The notes under the pieces were generated by a model. The model was not told where the DNA came from and made no database searches. It worked only from the letters and a program-made list of their open reading frames with translations. Below, one piece after another: positions 7,934-16,015 of a stretch of 55,069 bases of DNA. The DNA is taken from the NCBI RefSeq assembly GCF_008632335.1, contig NZ_VWXX01000025.1:1-55069 (forward strand). The letters run 5' to 3'. The DNA is from Thiohalocapsa marina (GTDB lineage Bacteria > Pseudomonadota > Gammaproteobacteria > Chromatiales > Chromatiaceae). Positions within the stretch are counted from its first letter, which is position 1. The number at the start of each line of letters is the position of its first letter. The translations under genes were made by a program, and so were the position numbers.

Positions 7934-8311
7934 GGTTGGTTGCTCTTATTGGGTGACGGCGAGCGGGCCGGGCCGGCTGGTGGCTTGACCTTCCTTGGAG
8001 GCGGGCTATCGCTTAGCGCTTCTTTGGGGACGGGCTGGCGGGCTGGGTGCCGGCGGTCGGGGGACGCCGTGAATCCGTCCCTGGAGGCTTCATGATCGCA
8101 TCCCTGCGATCAAGACCCCCGCCCGCCGCCACCCAGCCCGCCAGCCCTGCACTGCTATTGGGCCCTGCACTGCTATCGGTTGGTGACTCCTCTGCGCGTT
8201 TTCTGCCCTGCGCGCTCTGCGACTCTGCGGTTAATCAAGCCGGGGCCAGGAGCGATATGAGTATCTCGAGCGGCTGGAGGCTGGAGGCTGGCATCTTGTG
8301 AATAGAAACCT
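7934..8311. repeat. Repeat-rich spacer before the two-component system
   Basis: It contains a full palindromic element (8032-8147), a duplicated GGCCCTGCACTGCTAT-type segment near 8150-8175, a CTCTGCGACTCTGCGG block (8215-8230), and GGCTGGA heptamers (8272-8292) ending 20 bp before the response-regulator start. The last part aligns with 4139-4230. No gene is supported. Confidence 0.75.
8032..8147. repeat. 116-bp palindromic intergenic element, full copy
   Basis: The 32-nt arms at 8032-8063 and 8116-8147 are complementary except at two positions. The inner hairpin TGATCGCA/TGCGATCA is intact. Length and layout equal the copy at 3752-3867, with a few substitutions, several of them compensatory (A/T swaps in the inner stem preserve pairing). 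Confidence 0.9.
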
Positions 8312-9001
8312 ATGCGCGTTCTGATCATCGAAGATGATCCGCAGCTGGCGGCCTATCTGGCCAAGGCCTTTGGTGAGCTAGGGGCGACGGTGGATCAGGC
8401 GGCGGATGGTCGCGAGGGATTGCTGCTGGGCGCGGGCAATGCGTATGACGTGATGGTGATCGATCGCATGTTGCCCTCGCTGGACGGGCTGGGCATCGTG
8501 CGGACCTTGCGCGCGTCGGGCAATCAGACGCCGGTGCTGATCCTGAGCGCGCTGGGTGAGGTGGATGATCGCGTGGATGGATTGCGCGCGGGCGGCGATG
8601 ACTATCTGGTGAAGCCGTTTGCCTTTTCCGAGCTGCATGCGCGGGTGGAGGCATTGTTGCGTCGGGCCAAGCCGGGGGATCAGCCGGAGACGCGGTTGCA
8701 GGTGGCGGATCTGGAGATGGATCTGCTGACACGGGAGGTGATGCGGGCGGGGCAGCGCATTGCGTTGCAGCCGCGGGAGTTTCGGCTGCTGGAGTATCTG
8801 ATGCGTCATGCGGGGCAGGTGGTGACGCGCACGATGTTGCTGGAGCAGGTCTGGGATTACACCTTCGATCCGCAGACCAATGTCATCGATGTGCATATCA
8901 GCCGTCTGCGGGGCAAGATCGACAGGGATTTCGAGCCGCCGTTGTTGCACACGGTGCGCGGGGCGGGCTATGTGATGCGTGACGCTACGCGGCATGGCTG
9001 A
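8312..9001 (+). CDS. OmpR/PhoP-family response regulator
   Basis: A 229-residue regulator. The receiver domain has the acidic pair EDD (7-9), phospho-acceptor D51 (VMVIDRMLP), a switch serine (LILSA) and K101 (YLVKPF). The C-terminal winged-helix DNA-binding domain (LQPREFRLLEYLMRH, VIDVHISRLRGKID) ends GAGYVMR. It overlaps the downstream kinase gene by 8 bp, so the two are translationally coupled partners. The signal and regulon are not evident; the adjacent degP-like gene is a possible but unproven target. Confidence 0.93.
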   Translation: MRVLIIEDDPQLAAYLAKAFGELGATVDQAADGREGLLLGAGNAYDVMVIDRMLPSLDGLGIVRTLRASGNQTPVLILSALGEVDDRVDGLRAGGDDYLVKPFAFSELHARVEALLRRAKPGDQPETRLQVADLEMDLLTREVMRAGQRIALQPREFRLLEYLMRHAGQVVTRTMLLEQVWDYTFDPQTNVIDVHISRLRGKIDRDFEPPLLHTVRGAGYVMRDATRHG

Positions 9002-10520
9002 GTCCGGCGGGGCCGGGCTGGGGCCGTCAGCCCCGGCGCGTTCGGCGCGTCGCATCCTGTCCAGTTTCACCTTCCGGCTGGTGCTGTTGTACGTGCTGCT
9101 GCTGGGGGGCTCTGCCGGCATTCTGCTGGGATTCATCTACTGGTCTACCGCCGGCTACATGGCGCGGCAGACGGATCTGACCATTGGGGCTGAGATCCAG
9201 GGCCTGGCGGAGCAGTATCGCCGGCGCGGGCTGTCGGGGCTGTCGACGGTCATTGCGGAGCGGGTGGCGCGTGATCCGTCCGGGGCGATGGTGTATCTGC
9301 TGGCGGACGGCAGTTATGCACCGCTGGTGGGCAACATCGATACCTGGCCTGGCGTGGAGCCGGACCGGGACGGCTGGATCGAGTTCCGTCTGCGGGAGGC
9401 GGCGGCTTCGGAGCTGGGCGGCGCCGGCCGCGAGCACCGGGCGCGGGCCAAGGTGTTCCGATTGCGCGGCGGGCAGCGGTTGCTGGTCGGCCGGGATGTG
9501 CGCGAGCTGACCGCCACGCGGGACCTGATTCAGGAGGCGCTTGCCTGGGGGCTGGCGATCACTGCGGGCCTGGCCCTGCTCGGGGCCTGGTTTCTCAGCG
9601 GTGGTGTGCTGCGTCGCATCGAGGCGGTGAACCAGGTCTGCCGCGAGATCATGGAGGGGGATCTGTCGCGGCGCGTGCCGACGGACGGCAGCGGCGACGA
9701 ACTGGACCGGCTGGCGCTGAACCTCAATCGGATGCTGGCGCGGATCGAGGAGCTGATGAGCAGTGTGCGGCAGGTCTCGGACAATATCGCCCATGACCTG
9801 CGCACCCCATTGAGCCGCTTGCACACCAAGCTGAGCCAGTTGCGGGATGCGGCCTTGCCGGGGGTGGCTGCGGCTCAGGTGGAGGCGGCCATCAACGACG
9901 CCGAGGAGCTGTTGTCGGCGTTCAACGCGCTGCTGCGTATCGCGCGGGTGGAGTCCGGTGCGCGGCGGGCGGCCTTCGGCGATCTGGACCTGGCGCCGCT
10001 GCTGTCGGATGTGGCGGAGTTCTACGAGCCTCTGGCGGCGGACAAGGGGCAGCAGTTGCGGGTGGAGTTGGCCGGTGCCGGTACCGGTGTCGGCGCCTTG
10101 CGGGTGCACGGGGACCGCGATCTGCTGTTTCAGGCGATTGCGAATCTGCTGGACAACGCCATCAAGTACACGCCCGCTGGGGGGCGCATTGGCGTTCGGG
10201 CTATGCGGGAGGGCGACCGGGTGCAGGTGGATGTCAGCGATTCCGGCCCCGGTATCCCGGCGGAACTGCGCGACAAGGTGCTGCAGCGTTTCTTTCGCGT
10301 GGATGCCAGCCGCAGCGCTCCGGGGCATGGACTGGGGTTGAGTCTGGTGCAGGCGGTGGCGCAGTTGCACGGCGCCGAGCTGCGTCTGGATGCGGCCGGA
10401 CCCGGATTGCGGGTGAGCATGCGATTGCCGGCAGTGGCAGATGTCGTGCCTGATGGGCCCCGACGTCAGGCCAGTGGGCAGGACGGGATGCGCGCGGGGA
10501 TTGAGGCGGGGCTCAGGTAG
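8994..10520 (+). CDS. Membrane sensor histidine kinase (HAMP-HisKA-HATPase)
   Basis: A 508-residue kinase partnering the preceding regulator. TM1 lies at about 25-48, and a periplasmic sensor region of about 130 residues with no recognised fold precedes TM2 at about 183-204. A HAMP domain (LRRIEAVNQVCREIMEGD) follows. The phosphorylated histidine is H267 in the H-box NIAHDLRTPLSRL. The ATPase has NLLDNAIKYTP (N-box), DSGPGIP (G1) and GHGLGLSLVQAVAQLHG (G2). A start at 8979 is also open, but the ATG at 8994 gives the usual 8-bp overlap. It resembles the QseC/TctE-type group. A strong hairpin terminator follows. Confidence 0.92.
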   Translation: MAESGGAGLGPSAPARSARRILSSFTFRLVLLYVLLLGGSAGILLGFIYWSTAGYMARQTDLTIGAEIQGLAEQYRRRGLSGLSTVIAERVARDPSGAMVYLLADGSYAPLVGNIDTWPGVEPDRDGWIEFRLREAAASELGGAGREHRARAKVFRLRGGQRLLVGRDVRELTATRDLIQEALAWGLAITAGLALLGAWFLSGGVLRRIEAVNQVCREIMEGDLSRRVPTDGSGDELDRLALNLNRMLARIEELMSSVRQVSDNIAHDLRTPLSRLHTKLSQLRDAALPGVAAAQVEAAINDAEELLSAFNALLRIARVESGARRAAFGDLDLAPLLSDVAEFYEPLAADKGQQLRVELAGAGTGVGALRVHGDRDLLFQAIANLLDNAIKYTPAGGRIGVRAMREGDRVQVDVSDSGPGIPAELRDKVLQRFFRVDASRSAPGHGLGLSLVQAVAQLHGAELRLDAAGPGLRVSMRLPAVADVVPDGPRRQASGQDGMRAGIEAGLR

Positions 10521-10522
10521 TC

Positions 10523-10572
10523 AAGGCCGCCGGCGAGCACCGGCGGCCTTGGGGGCGCCCTTGGAGGCGCCC
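10523..10572. terminator. Double-hairpin bidirectional terminator
   Basis: AAGGCCGCCGG (10523-10533) pairs perfectly with CCGGCGGCCTT (10540-10550), and a second perfect hairpin, GGGCGCC/GGCGCCC (10553-10559/10566-10572), follows at once. The element fills the 65-bp gap between the convergent kinase and proX genes. The T runs are short, as is often seen in high-GC genomes. Confidence 0.75.
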
Positions 10573-10585
10573 GTACGGCCGGGGC

Positions 10586-11602
10586 TTATTCCGCCGCCGC
10601 GCGGGCCTGCTCCAGCCAGGCGTCAAAGGTGTCGCGGTGGGCCTTGATCCAGGCGTCGGTGTGGCGCTCGATGTCCCGGGCGCTATCTTCGCCGTCGCGC
10701 ATGCGCAGGTTCTGGGCACTGATGTCGTTGTTGCTCAGCTCCATGATCGCGAACAGCCTGGCGGCCGCGGGATTGGCCTCGGCCCATTCACGATTGGCGA
10801 TGATGTGCTGGGTGTTGGCCTGGAAGCCGTAGTTGGAGCCGTCCGGCAGCGAGGTGTCCACATCGGTGCGCTCGCCGGGCAGCGCACTGAAGGGCACCTG
10901 CAGCCAGACCACGTCCTTGCCGGGCACCAGCACGCCGCTCACCCAGTAGGGGGTCCAGGTGTAGTAGAACACCGGCTCGCCCTGCTCGTAGCGGGCAATG
11001 GTGTCGGCCATCACGGCGGAGTAGCTGCCCTGGTTGTGGGTGACGGTGTCGCGCAGGCCGTAGGCATCCAGGTGGTGCTCGATGATCTTCTCGCAGCCCC
11101 AGCCCGGGGTGCAGCCGGCCAGATCTGCCTTGCCGTCATCGTTGCTGTCGAACAGCTTGGCGATCTCCGGATCCTTCAGTTGCTCGACGTTGGTGATGCC
11201 ATGCTTGTCGGCGGTGGCCTTGTCGATCAGGTAGCCTTGCAGCGCGCCGGCGGAGTAGACGCCTTCGCGGAACAGCTTCTCGTCACCGCCGGCGGTCTCG
11301 TAGAAGTCGATGTGCAGCGGATCCCAGTGGTCGGCCATGAAGGTGGCATCGCCGTTGGCCAGGGCGACGTGCCCGGCGGCGTACTCGATCTCCTTGATGT
11401 CCTCGACCTCGTAGCCAAGCTCTTCCAGGGCCTTCATCACCAGCAGGGTCTGGAAGGTCTCCTCGGCGATGGAACTCTTCAGTGGCTGGACCTCGATCCC
11501 TTCGCCGGGCAGCTCGCTGGCGACTGCCGTGCCGCCGGCCAGGCAGACGGCGGAGAACAGGGCGGTTCGCAAGCGGGGGTTCAGGTTGAATGCGGTTGGC
11601 AT
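10586..11602 (-). CDS. proX: Glycine betaine/proline betaine ABC transporter, substrate-binding protein
   Basis: A 338-residue periplasmic binding protein of the OpuAC/ProX family. The signal peptide spans residues 1-29 (cleavage near AVASE). Family features include [18 protein letters not shown] and the aromatic cage region [24 protein letters not shown] cysteine pair in [11 protein letters not shown], seen in ProX proteins, is present. The ATG is preceded by GGAG at 9 nt; an in-frame TTG 30 bp upstream is less likely. It is the last gene of a proV-proW-proX operon for uptake of compatible solutes under osmotic stress. Confidence 0.93.
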   Translation of the reverse strand: MPTAFNLNPRLRTALFSAVCLAGGTAVASELPGEGIEVQPLKSSIAEETFQTLLVMKALEELGYEVEDIKEIEYAAGHVALANGDATFMADHWDPLHIDFYETAGGDEKLFREGVYSAGALQGYLIDKATADKHGITNVEQLKDPEIAKLFDSNDDGKADLAGCTPGWGCEKIIEHHLDAYGLRDTVTHNQGSYSAVMADTIARYEQGEPVFYYTWTPYWVSGVLVPGKDVVWLQVPFSALPGERTDVDTSLPDGSNYGFQANTQHIIANREWAEANPAAARLFAIMELSNNDISAQNLRMRDGEDSARDIERHTDAWIKAHRDTFDAWLEQARAAAE

Positions 11603-11667
11603 GGTTGGGTCTCCGTTGGCTGTTGAAGGCAAGGATGCTGAATGGATGGGAGTGGTACGGATGGGTC

Positions 11668-12852
11668 TCAGGACTCGGCGCGCCCCACCAGGCGCATGAC
11701 CACTCCGGCGGGGCCGGTCAGGTACCAGTGCCGGGCCGGCTTGGTGCGGTCCGACTGGCCCACGGCCTGGGTCATGCGGTCGAGGATGATGGCCAGCAGC
11801 ACGATGCCGATGCCGCCGATGGTGGCCAGGCCCATGTCGAGCCGGCCGATGCCGCGCAGCACCATCTGGCCGAGACCGCCGACGGCGATCATGGAGGCGA
11901 TGACCACCATGGACAGGGCCAGCATCAGCGTCTGGTTGACGCCGGCCATGATGGTGGGCATGGCCAGGGGCAGCTGCACCTTGAACAGGAGCTGCCGCGG
12001 CGAGGCGCCGAAGGAACGGGCCGCCTCGACCAGATCGGACGGGACCTGACGAATGCCCAGGTTGGTGAGCCGGATCAGCGGCGGCAGGGCGAAGATGATG
12101 GTGACCACCACGCCGGGCACGTTGCCGATGCCGAACAGCATGACCACCGGCACCAGGTAGACGAACGCGGGGGTGGTCTGCATGGCGTCCAGCACCGGGC
12201 GGATGGTGGTGGCGGCGCGGTCGCTGCGGGCCAGCCAGATGCCGGTGGGCAGCCCGACCACCAGGCAGAAGAAGACAGAGGTCAGCACCAGCGCCAGGGT
12301 GACCATGGCCTCGGACCAGGCGCCGATCAGGCCGATGGTGAGCAGCGACAGCACGGCGCCGATGCCCAGCCGGCGGCCGCCCGCCTGCCAGGCCAGCAGG
12401 CCGATGAGCAGGATCATGAGCACGTCCGGCACGGCCAGCAGGGTGGCCTCGATGCTGCTGAGGGTGCCGTCGATGGGCCAGCGTATGGCCTGGAACACCG
12501 GCCGGAAGTTGTCTACCAGCCAGTCCAGGCCGGAGTCGACCCAGTCGCCGACGGGGATCACCGCGTCCTGAAACGGGTGCAGCAGGTCCAGGGCCGGTTC
12601 CGCTTCGCCGGCGCCGCTGCTGGCCAGCCAGTCGCCGGCGGTGTCGGTGGCGGCGTCATCGGGGCCGCCCCAGGGGTTGGAGGCCCCGGCAGGTTCCTGC
12701 GCTTCTGCCTGGGGCGGCACGGGCGGCGCTGCGTCAGCACCGGACCAGGGGTTAGATGCGTTGTCTGCTGACGGGCTTGCTGCTGCCCAGGGGTTGGATG
12801 CGTTGTCTGCTGACGGGCTTGCTGCCGCCCAGGGGTTGGTGTCTTCAGCCAT
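11668..12852 (-). CDS. proW: Glycine betaine ABC transporter permease with repeated NPW N-terminus
   Basis: A 394-residue inner-membrane permease. The C-terminal two-thirds has the BPD transport fold with several membrane segments and the coupling EAA loop ([20 protein letters not shown]). As in E. coli ProW, a long polar N-tail precedes the first membrane segment. Here the tail carries an NPW motif four times, two copies within a perfect-length 42-bp tandem duplication (12746-12829) encoding [14 protein letters not shown]. The DPF-like stretch [22 protein letters not shown] matches the family. It lies between proV and proX. Confidence 0.92.
   Translation of the reverse strand: MAEDTNPWAAASPSADNASNPWAAASPSADNASNPWSGADAAPPVPPQAEAQEPAGASNPWGGPDDAATDTAGDWLASSGAGEAEPALDLLHPFQDAVIPVGDWVDSGLDWLVDNFRPVFQAIRWPIDGTLSSIEATLLAVPDVLMILLIGLLAWQAGGRRLGIGAVLSLLTIGLIGAWSEAMVTLALVLTSVFFCLVVGLPTGIWLARSDRAATTIRPVLDAMQTTPAFVYLVPVVMLFGIGNVPGVVVTIIFALPPLIRLTNLGIRQVPSDLVEAARSFGASPRQLLFKVQLPLAMPTIMAGVNQTLMLALSMVVIASMIAVGGLGQMVLRGIGRLDMGLATIGGIGIVLLAIILDRMTQAVGQSDRTKPARHWYLTGPAGVVMRLVGRAES
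12746..12837 (-). repeat. 42-bp in-frame tandem repeat in proW
   Basis: Two 42-bp units (12746-12787 and 12788-12829) and the start of a third (12830-12837), almost identical in sequence. They encode a 14-residue repeat in the polar N-tail. Being in frame and nearly identical, they suggest recent slippage or recombination expansion. Confidence 0.9.
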
Positions 12853-12959
12853 GGTCAGGGTGTCTGCTGTTGTTGGGTGCCCGTGGCCGTCGGTGCCGGG
12901 GCACCGCTGGCCGGCGGGTCACGTCGATTCGGGCGAGTCGGGCCGGTGCAGGCGTGGGT

Positions 12960-14222
12960 TCATCCTTCCCGGTCCAGCGTTTCGAGCAGGCTGGCCTTGG
13001 TGATGACGCCGCGGTAGCGATTCTGCGCGTCCACCACCGGCAGGCCGCAGGCGGTGCTGGCCACCACCCCGAGCAGGTCGCTGATGGGGGTGTCGGCGCT
13101 CAGTGTCGGCACCTCCGGCAGGTAGGCGCGACTGAGCCGGGGTGCGCTGCTGCGCAGTTCCGTCTGCAGCGAGTCCAGGGAGACCACGCCGTGGAAGCGC
13201 TGCCCCTTGTCCACCACATAGCCGTATTCGCGGTCGTGCTCGCGCAGCAGCGACAGCGCTGCGCGAACGCCCTCGTCGTGGCGCTCGATGACGGTCACCT
13301 GCTTCTTGCGGGCGATGTCGCCGGCCTTGAACACCGCGGCCACGTCGACGCCGCGGAAGAACGAGCGCACGTAGTCGTCGGCGGGATTGCGCAGGATCTC
13401 ATCGGGGGTGCCCACCTGCACCACGCGCCCACCCTCCATGATGGCGATGCGGTCGCCGATGCGCATGGCCTCGTCCAGGTCGTGGGAGATGAAGACGATG
13501 GTGCGGCTGCTGTGCTCCTGCAGTTGCAGCAGCTCTTCCTGCATCTCGCTGCGGATCAGCGGGTCGAGGGCGGAGAAGGCCTCGTCCATCAGCATCACGG
13601 ACGGGTCGTTGGCCAGGGCACGGGCCAGGCCCACGCGCTGCTGCATGCCGCCGGAGAGCTCGTCCGGATAGCTGTCGGCCCAGGCTGCGAGCCCCACCTG
13701 TTCCAGCGCGGCCAGGGCGCGCTTGTGGCGCTCCGCGGCGCCGACGCCGGCCAGTTCCAGGCCGAAGGCGGCGTTCTGGCACACCGTCAGATGCGGCATC
13801 AGCGCGAAGGACTGGAACACCATGCTCATGTCGCGCCGGCGCAGCTCCAGCAGCTCCTGCGGGCTGATGGCGGCGATGTCGCGACCGTCGACGATGACCT
13901 TGCCGGCGCTGGGCTCGATCAGCCGGTTCAGCAGCCGCACCATGGTTGACTTGCCCGAGCCGGACAGGCCCATGATGACGAAGATCTCGCCCTTGCGGAT
14001 GGAGAAGCTGGCGTCGCAGACGCCCACGGTCTGGCCGGTGCGGTCGAAGATCTGGTCCTTGTCCACCCCTTCGCGCAGCAGGCGCAGGGCCTCCTCCGGC
14101 TGGTCGCCGAAGATCTTGTACAGATTCTCGACAACGACCTTGACCTCTTGGCCGTTGCCGCTGGATGCATTGGATTCGTTGGTGCGTGGCTCGTGGTGAG
14201 CCGCTTGTTCGCGTCCGCTCAT
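12960..14222 (-). CDS. proV: Glycine betaine ABC transporter ATP-binding protein with CBS domains
   Basis: A 420-residue ATPase energising ProW. Walker A is GLSGSGKST (85-93), the signature is LSGGMQQR (189-196), Walker B is [11 protein letters not shown] (211-221), and the H-loop is in [13 protein letters not shown]. The ProV-specific insertion [20 protein letters not shown] precedes the nucleotide fold. A C-terminal CBS pair (about 285-420) is known in this family to sense ionic strength or nucleotides. It is the first gene of the operon; proW follows after 107 bp. The N-terminal 25 residues are polar and unconserved, so the exact start is less certain. Confidence 0.94.
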   Translation of the reverse strand: MSGREQAAHHEPRTNESNASSGNGQEVKVVVENLYKIFGDQPEEALRLLREGVDKDQIFDRTGQTVGVCDASFSIRKGEIFVIMGLSGSGKSTMVRLLNRLIEPSAGKVIVDGRDIAAISPQELLELRRRDMSMVFQSFALMPHLTVCQNAAFGLELAGVGAAERHKRALAALEQVGLAAWADSYPDELSGGMQQRVGLARALANDPSVMLMDEAFSALDPLIRSEMQEELLQLQEHSSRTIVFISHDLDEAMRIGDRIAIMEGGRVVQVGTPDEILRNPADDYVRSFFRGVDVAAVFKAGDIARKKQVTVIERHDEGVRAALSLLREHDREYGYVVDKGQRFHGVVSLDSLQTELRSSAPRLSRAYLPEVPTLSADTPISDLLGVVASTACGLPVVDAQNRYRGVITKASLLETLDREG

Positions 14223-14332
14223 GGTCGGGAGACGCTCCGGTTTGCGATGACAGCGCGCCGATGCCGACGGCCGATGGGATCGGGAGGATGTTCCCGGCGA
14301 AGCTTGGCTGGTGACTGACAGGGGGCCGGCAG

Positions 14333-14385
14333 CATGGTGCAGACTGGCCCGGTACGACTCAGGCTAGAGACCCGGTTGCACCATG
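14333..14385. repeat. 9-bp perfect inverted repeat upstream of proV
   Basis: CATGGTGCA (14333-14341) and TGCACCATG (14377-14385) are exact reverse complements 35 bp apart, in the 212-bp gap between the porin and proV genes. It could be a regulatory dyad or part of the porin 3' end. No clear promoter hexamers were identified. Confidence 0.5.
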
Positions 14386-14397
14386 TCAAATCAGCCC

Positions 14398-14427
14398 CGT
14401 CCGCGGCGCGCGCACGTACCGCGGACG
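14398..14427 (-). terminator. Hairpin downstream of the porin gene
   Basis: CGTCCGCGG (14398-14406) pairs perfectly with CCGCGGACG (14419-14427), just 3' of the porin stop codon on the minus strand. It has no long T run, so its termination strength is uncertain. Confidence 0.5.
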
Positions 14428-14434
14428 AGTTGGC

Positions 14435-15868
14435 TCAGAAGTAGTAGCCGAAGTTGATGTTGAAGCGGAAGTTCCAGCGGTCGTTGCCGTTGGCACCGAA
14501 ATCGCCGACACCGTCAAGGATGTTGCTGTAGTTGTCACCCTTGCTGCCGACAAAGTAGTTGCCGTTGGACCAGGCCGCGTCGGTGTAGATGTACCAGCCC
14601 TGGCGTGCCCAGGCGGCGCCGAGGACGAACAGCTCGCTGTCGTTGAAGCTGCTGTCTTCCTTGACGATGCTGCTGTACTCGACATAGGGCCGCACCGAAT
14701 CCAGCCAGGGGATGCGGTTGGCCTGGTACAGGTAGCTCAGCGACACGGCCGGCACCCAGGCATCCGTGGCGGCGGGCCAGGCGAAGTCGAATGCGCCCAT
14801 CGGGATCAGTTCGTCGGTGCCGAGCAGGTTGTCGTCATCGATGTTGAACTTATAGCGCGTCAGCTGGGTGGCCAGCAGCCAGTTGTTCCAGCTGTTCTTC
14901 ATGTGCACCGAGGCGGCCCAGTGATCGCCGTCGTCGGCGCGGCGGCCATGGAGCTGGCCATACTGCAGCGAGACGCCGATCTCGGTGGGAATGGCGATGT
15001 CGTCCAGGCCGTAGATGGCGCGGATGTTGAACTGGTTGCGCTCTTCGTAGCCGTTGGGGGCGGCACCGATGACATTGCCGTCGGCGTCCAGCGCGGACTC
15101 CCAGATGACCGAGTCGTAGCTGTAGCGGGCGCTGTCCTCGCTGGTGCCGTTGCCGTTCCACTCGCTGCGGGCGTAGTAGGCAAAATCCAGGTCCCAGTCG
15201 CCGATGCTGGTGACGTACTTGATGCCCACATCCATGTCGTCCGCCAGGCCAAGGTAGTAATGCTGGTCGAAGAACCAGCTCTGCGAGACGCCGTAGGCGC
15301 CGGGGCCAAAGGGCACGCGGTTGACGCCGACCTGCACCTGGCTGCCGTTGTCGAAGTTGTAGCCGACCCAGCCGGTGTGCAGGAAGTTGTAGCCGTCGTA
15401 CCAGCGGTACTCCAGCTTGCCCACGATGTTCTCGTAGTTCAGGTCTACGTTGATGCGGAAGACGTCCAGCTCGAAGTTGCCGCCGTTGCCGCCGCGGGAG
15501 GGGCCGCTGCCGCCGCCGGGGTAGTCGCCGTTGACGTAGTTGGCGCGGATGGCGCCGCCGACGGTCAGGGGGCCGAGGGTGATCTTGTCCGCCTCGGGCT
15601 TGGCCTTGACGGGCTCGGGACAGCGGCCGGCCTCGTCCGGGCAGACCGTTTCCAGGGTCATGCGGGCATCGGCCAGCTCGCGCTTGGCCTGTTCGAGTTC
15701 TGCCTGGAGCTCGGCGATGCGCTGTTCCAGCGCGTCGGTGGTGGCGGCAGCCAGCGGGGTGGCGCCAACCAGGGCCAGGGCGGGGAGGGCAAGCAGCGCG
15801 GCCCTGGCGGGACGCGTGCCATAGGTCGATGGTGTAACGGGACCTGCCCGTCGTGCGTTGGAAGACAT
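14435..15868 (-). CDS. OprP/OprO-like outer-membrane porin
   Basis: A 477-residue outer-membrane protein. An N-terminal signal peptide (ending near TPLAAA) precedes a short coiled coil (TDALEQRIAELQAELEQAKR). A 16-strand-type barrel follows, with alternating aromatic strands (VGKLEYRWYDGYNFLHTGWVG, WNFRFNINFGYYF) and the C-terminal phenylalanine needed for BAM insertion. The coiled coil plus barrel layout fits phosphate-selective porin O/P or DcaP-like porins; the solute is unknown. AAAGG lies 6 nt before the ATG. The frame stays open upstream but overlaps the divergent channel gene, so the shorter form is preferred. Confidence 0.8.
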   Translation of the reverse strand: MSSNARRAGPVTPSTYGTRPARAALLALPALALVGATPLAAATTDALEQRIAELQAELEQAKRELADARMTLETVCPDEAGRCPEPVKAKPEADKITLGPLTVGGAIRANYVNGDYPGGGSGPSRGGNGGNFELDVFRINVDLNYENIVGKLEYRWYDGYNFLHTGWVGYNFDNGSQVQVGVNRVPFGPGAYGVSQSWFFDQHYYLGLADDMDVGIKYVTSIGDWDLDFAYYARSEWNGNGTSEDSARYSYDSVIWESALDADGNVIGAAPNGYEERNQFNIRAIYGLDDIAIPTEIGVSLQYGQLHGRRADDGDHWAASVHMKNSWNNWLLATQLTRYKFNIDDDNLLGTDELIPMGAFDFAWPAATDAWVPAVSLSYLYQANRIPWLDSVRPYVEYSSIVKEDSSFNDSELFVLGAAWARQGWYIYTDAAWSNGNYFVGSKGDNYSNILDGVGDFGANGNDRWNFRFNINFGYYF

Positions 15869-16015
15869 AGGCGCCTTTCGGGTTGCGGTTGCATCAGAGG
15901 CGTCTGCGAGCTGTTGCGCTCTCGCGACGCCTTTTTCAAAATAACGCCATCTGTTGCCGTGATGCAACTGCCGGGCCAATCCCCAGACTGCCGTCTCATT
16001 CGCAAGGCAATCCGC
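15869..16015. promoter_or_regulatory. Divergent promoter region between porin and mechanosensitive channel
   Basis: This 147-bp gap must carry promoters for both the porin (minus) and the channel (plus). I could not pick confident -35/-10 hexamers. The head-to-head layout hints at shared osmotic control, but that is inference. Confidence 0.35.

Noticed and set aside
11590..12771. Long plus-strand open frame of 393 codons opposite proW
   Set aside because: It is glycine/histidine/glutamine-rich and antisense to a clear permease gene, so it is a high-GC shadow frame.
14903..16015. In-frame upstream extension of the MscS-type channel by 371 codons
   Set aside because: It is antisense to the porin and valine/alanine-rich without any domain; the channel starts naturally at 16016.
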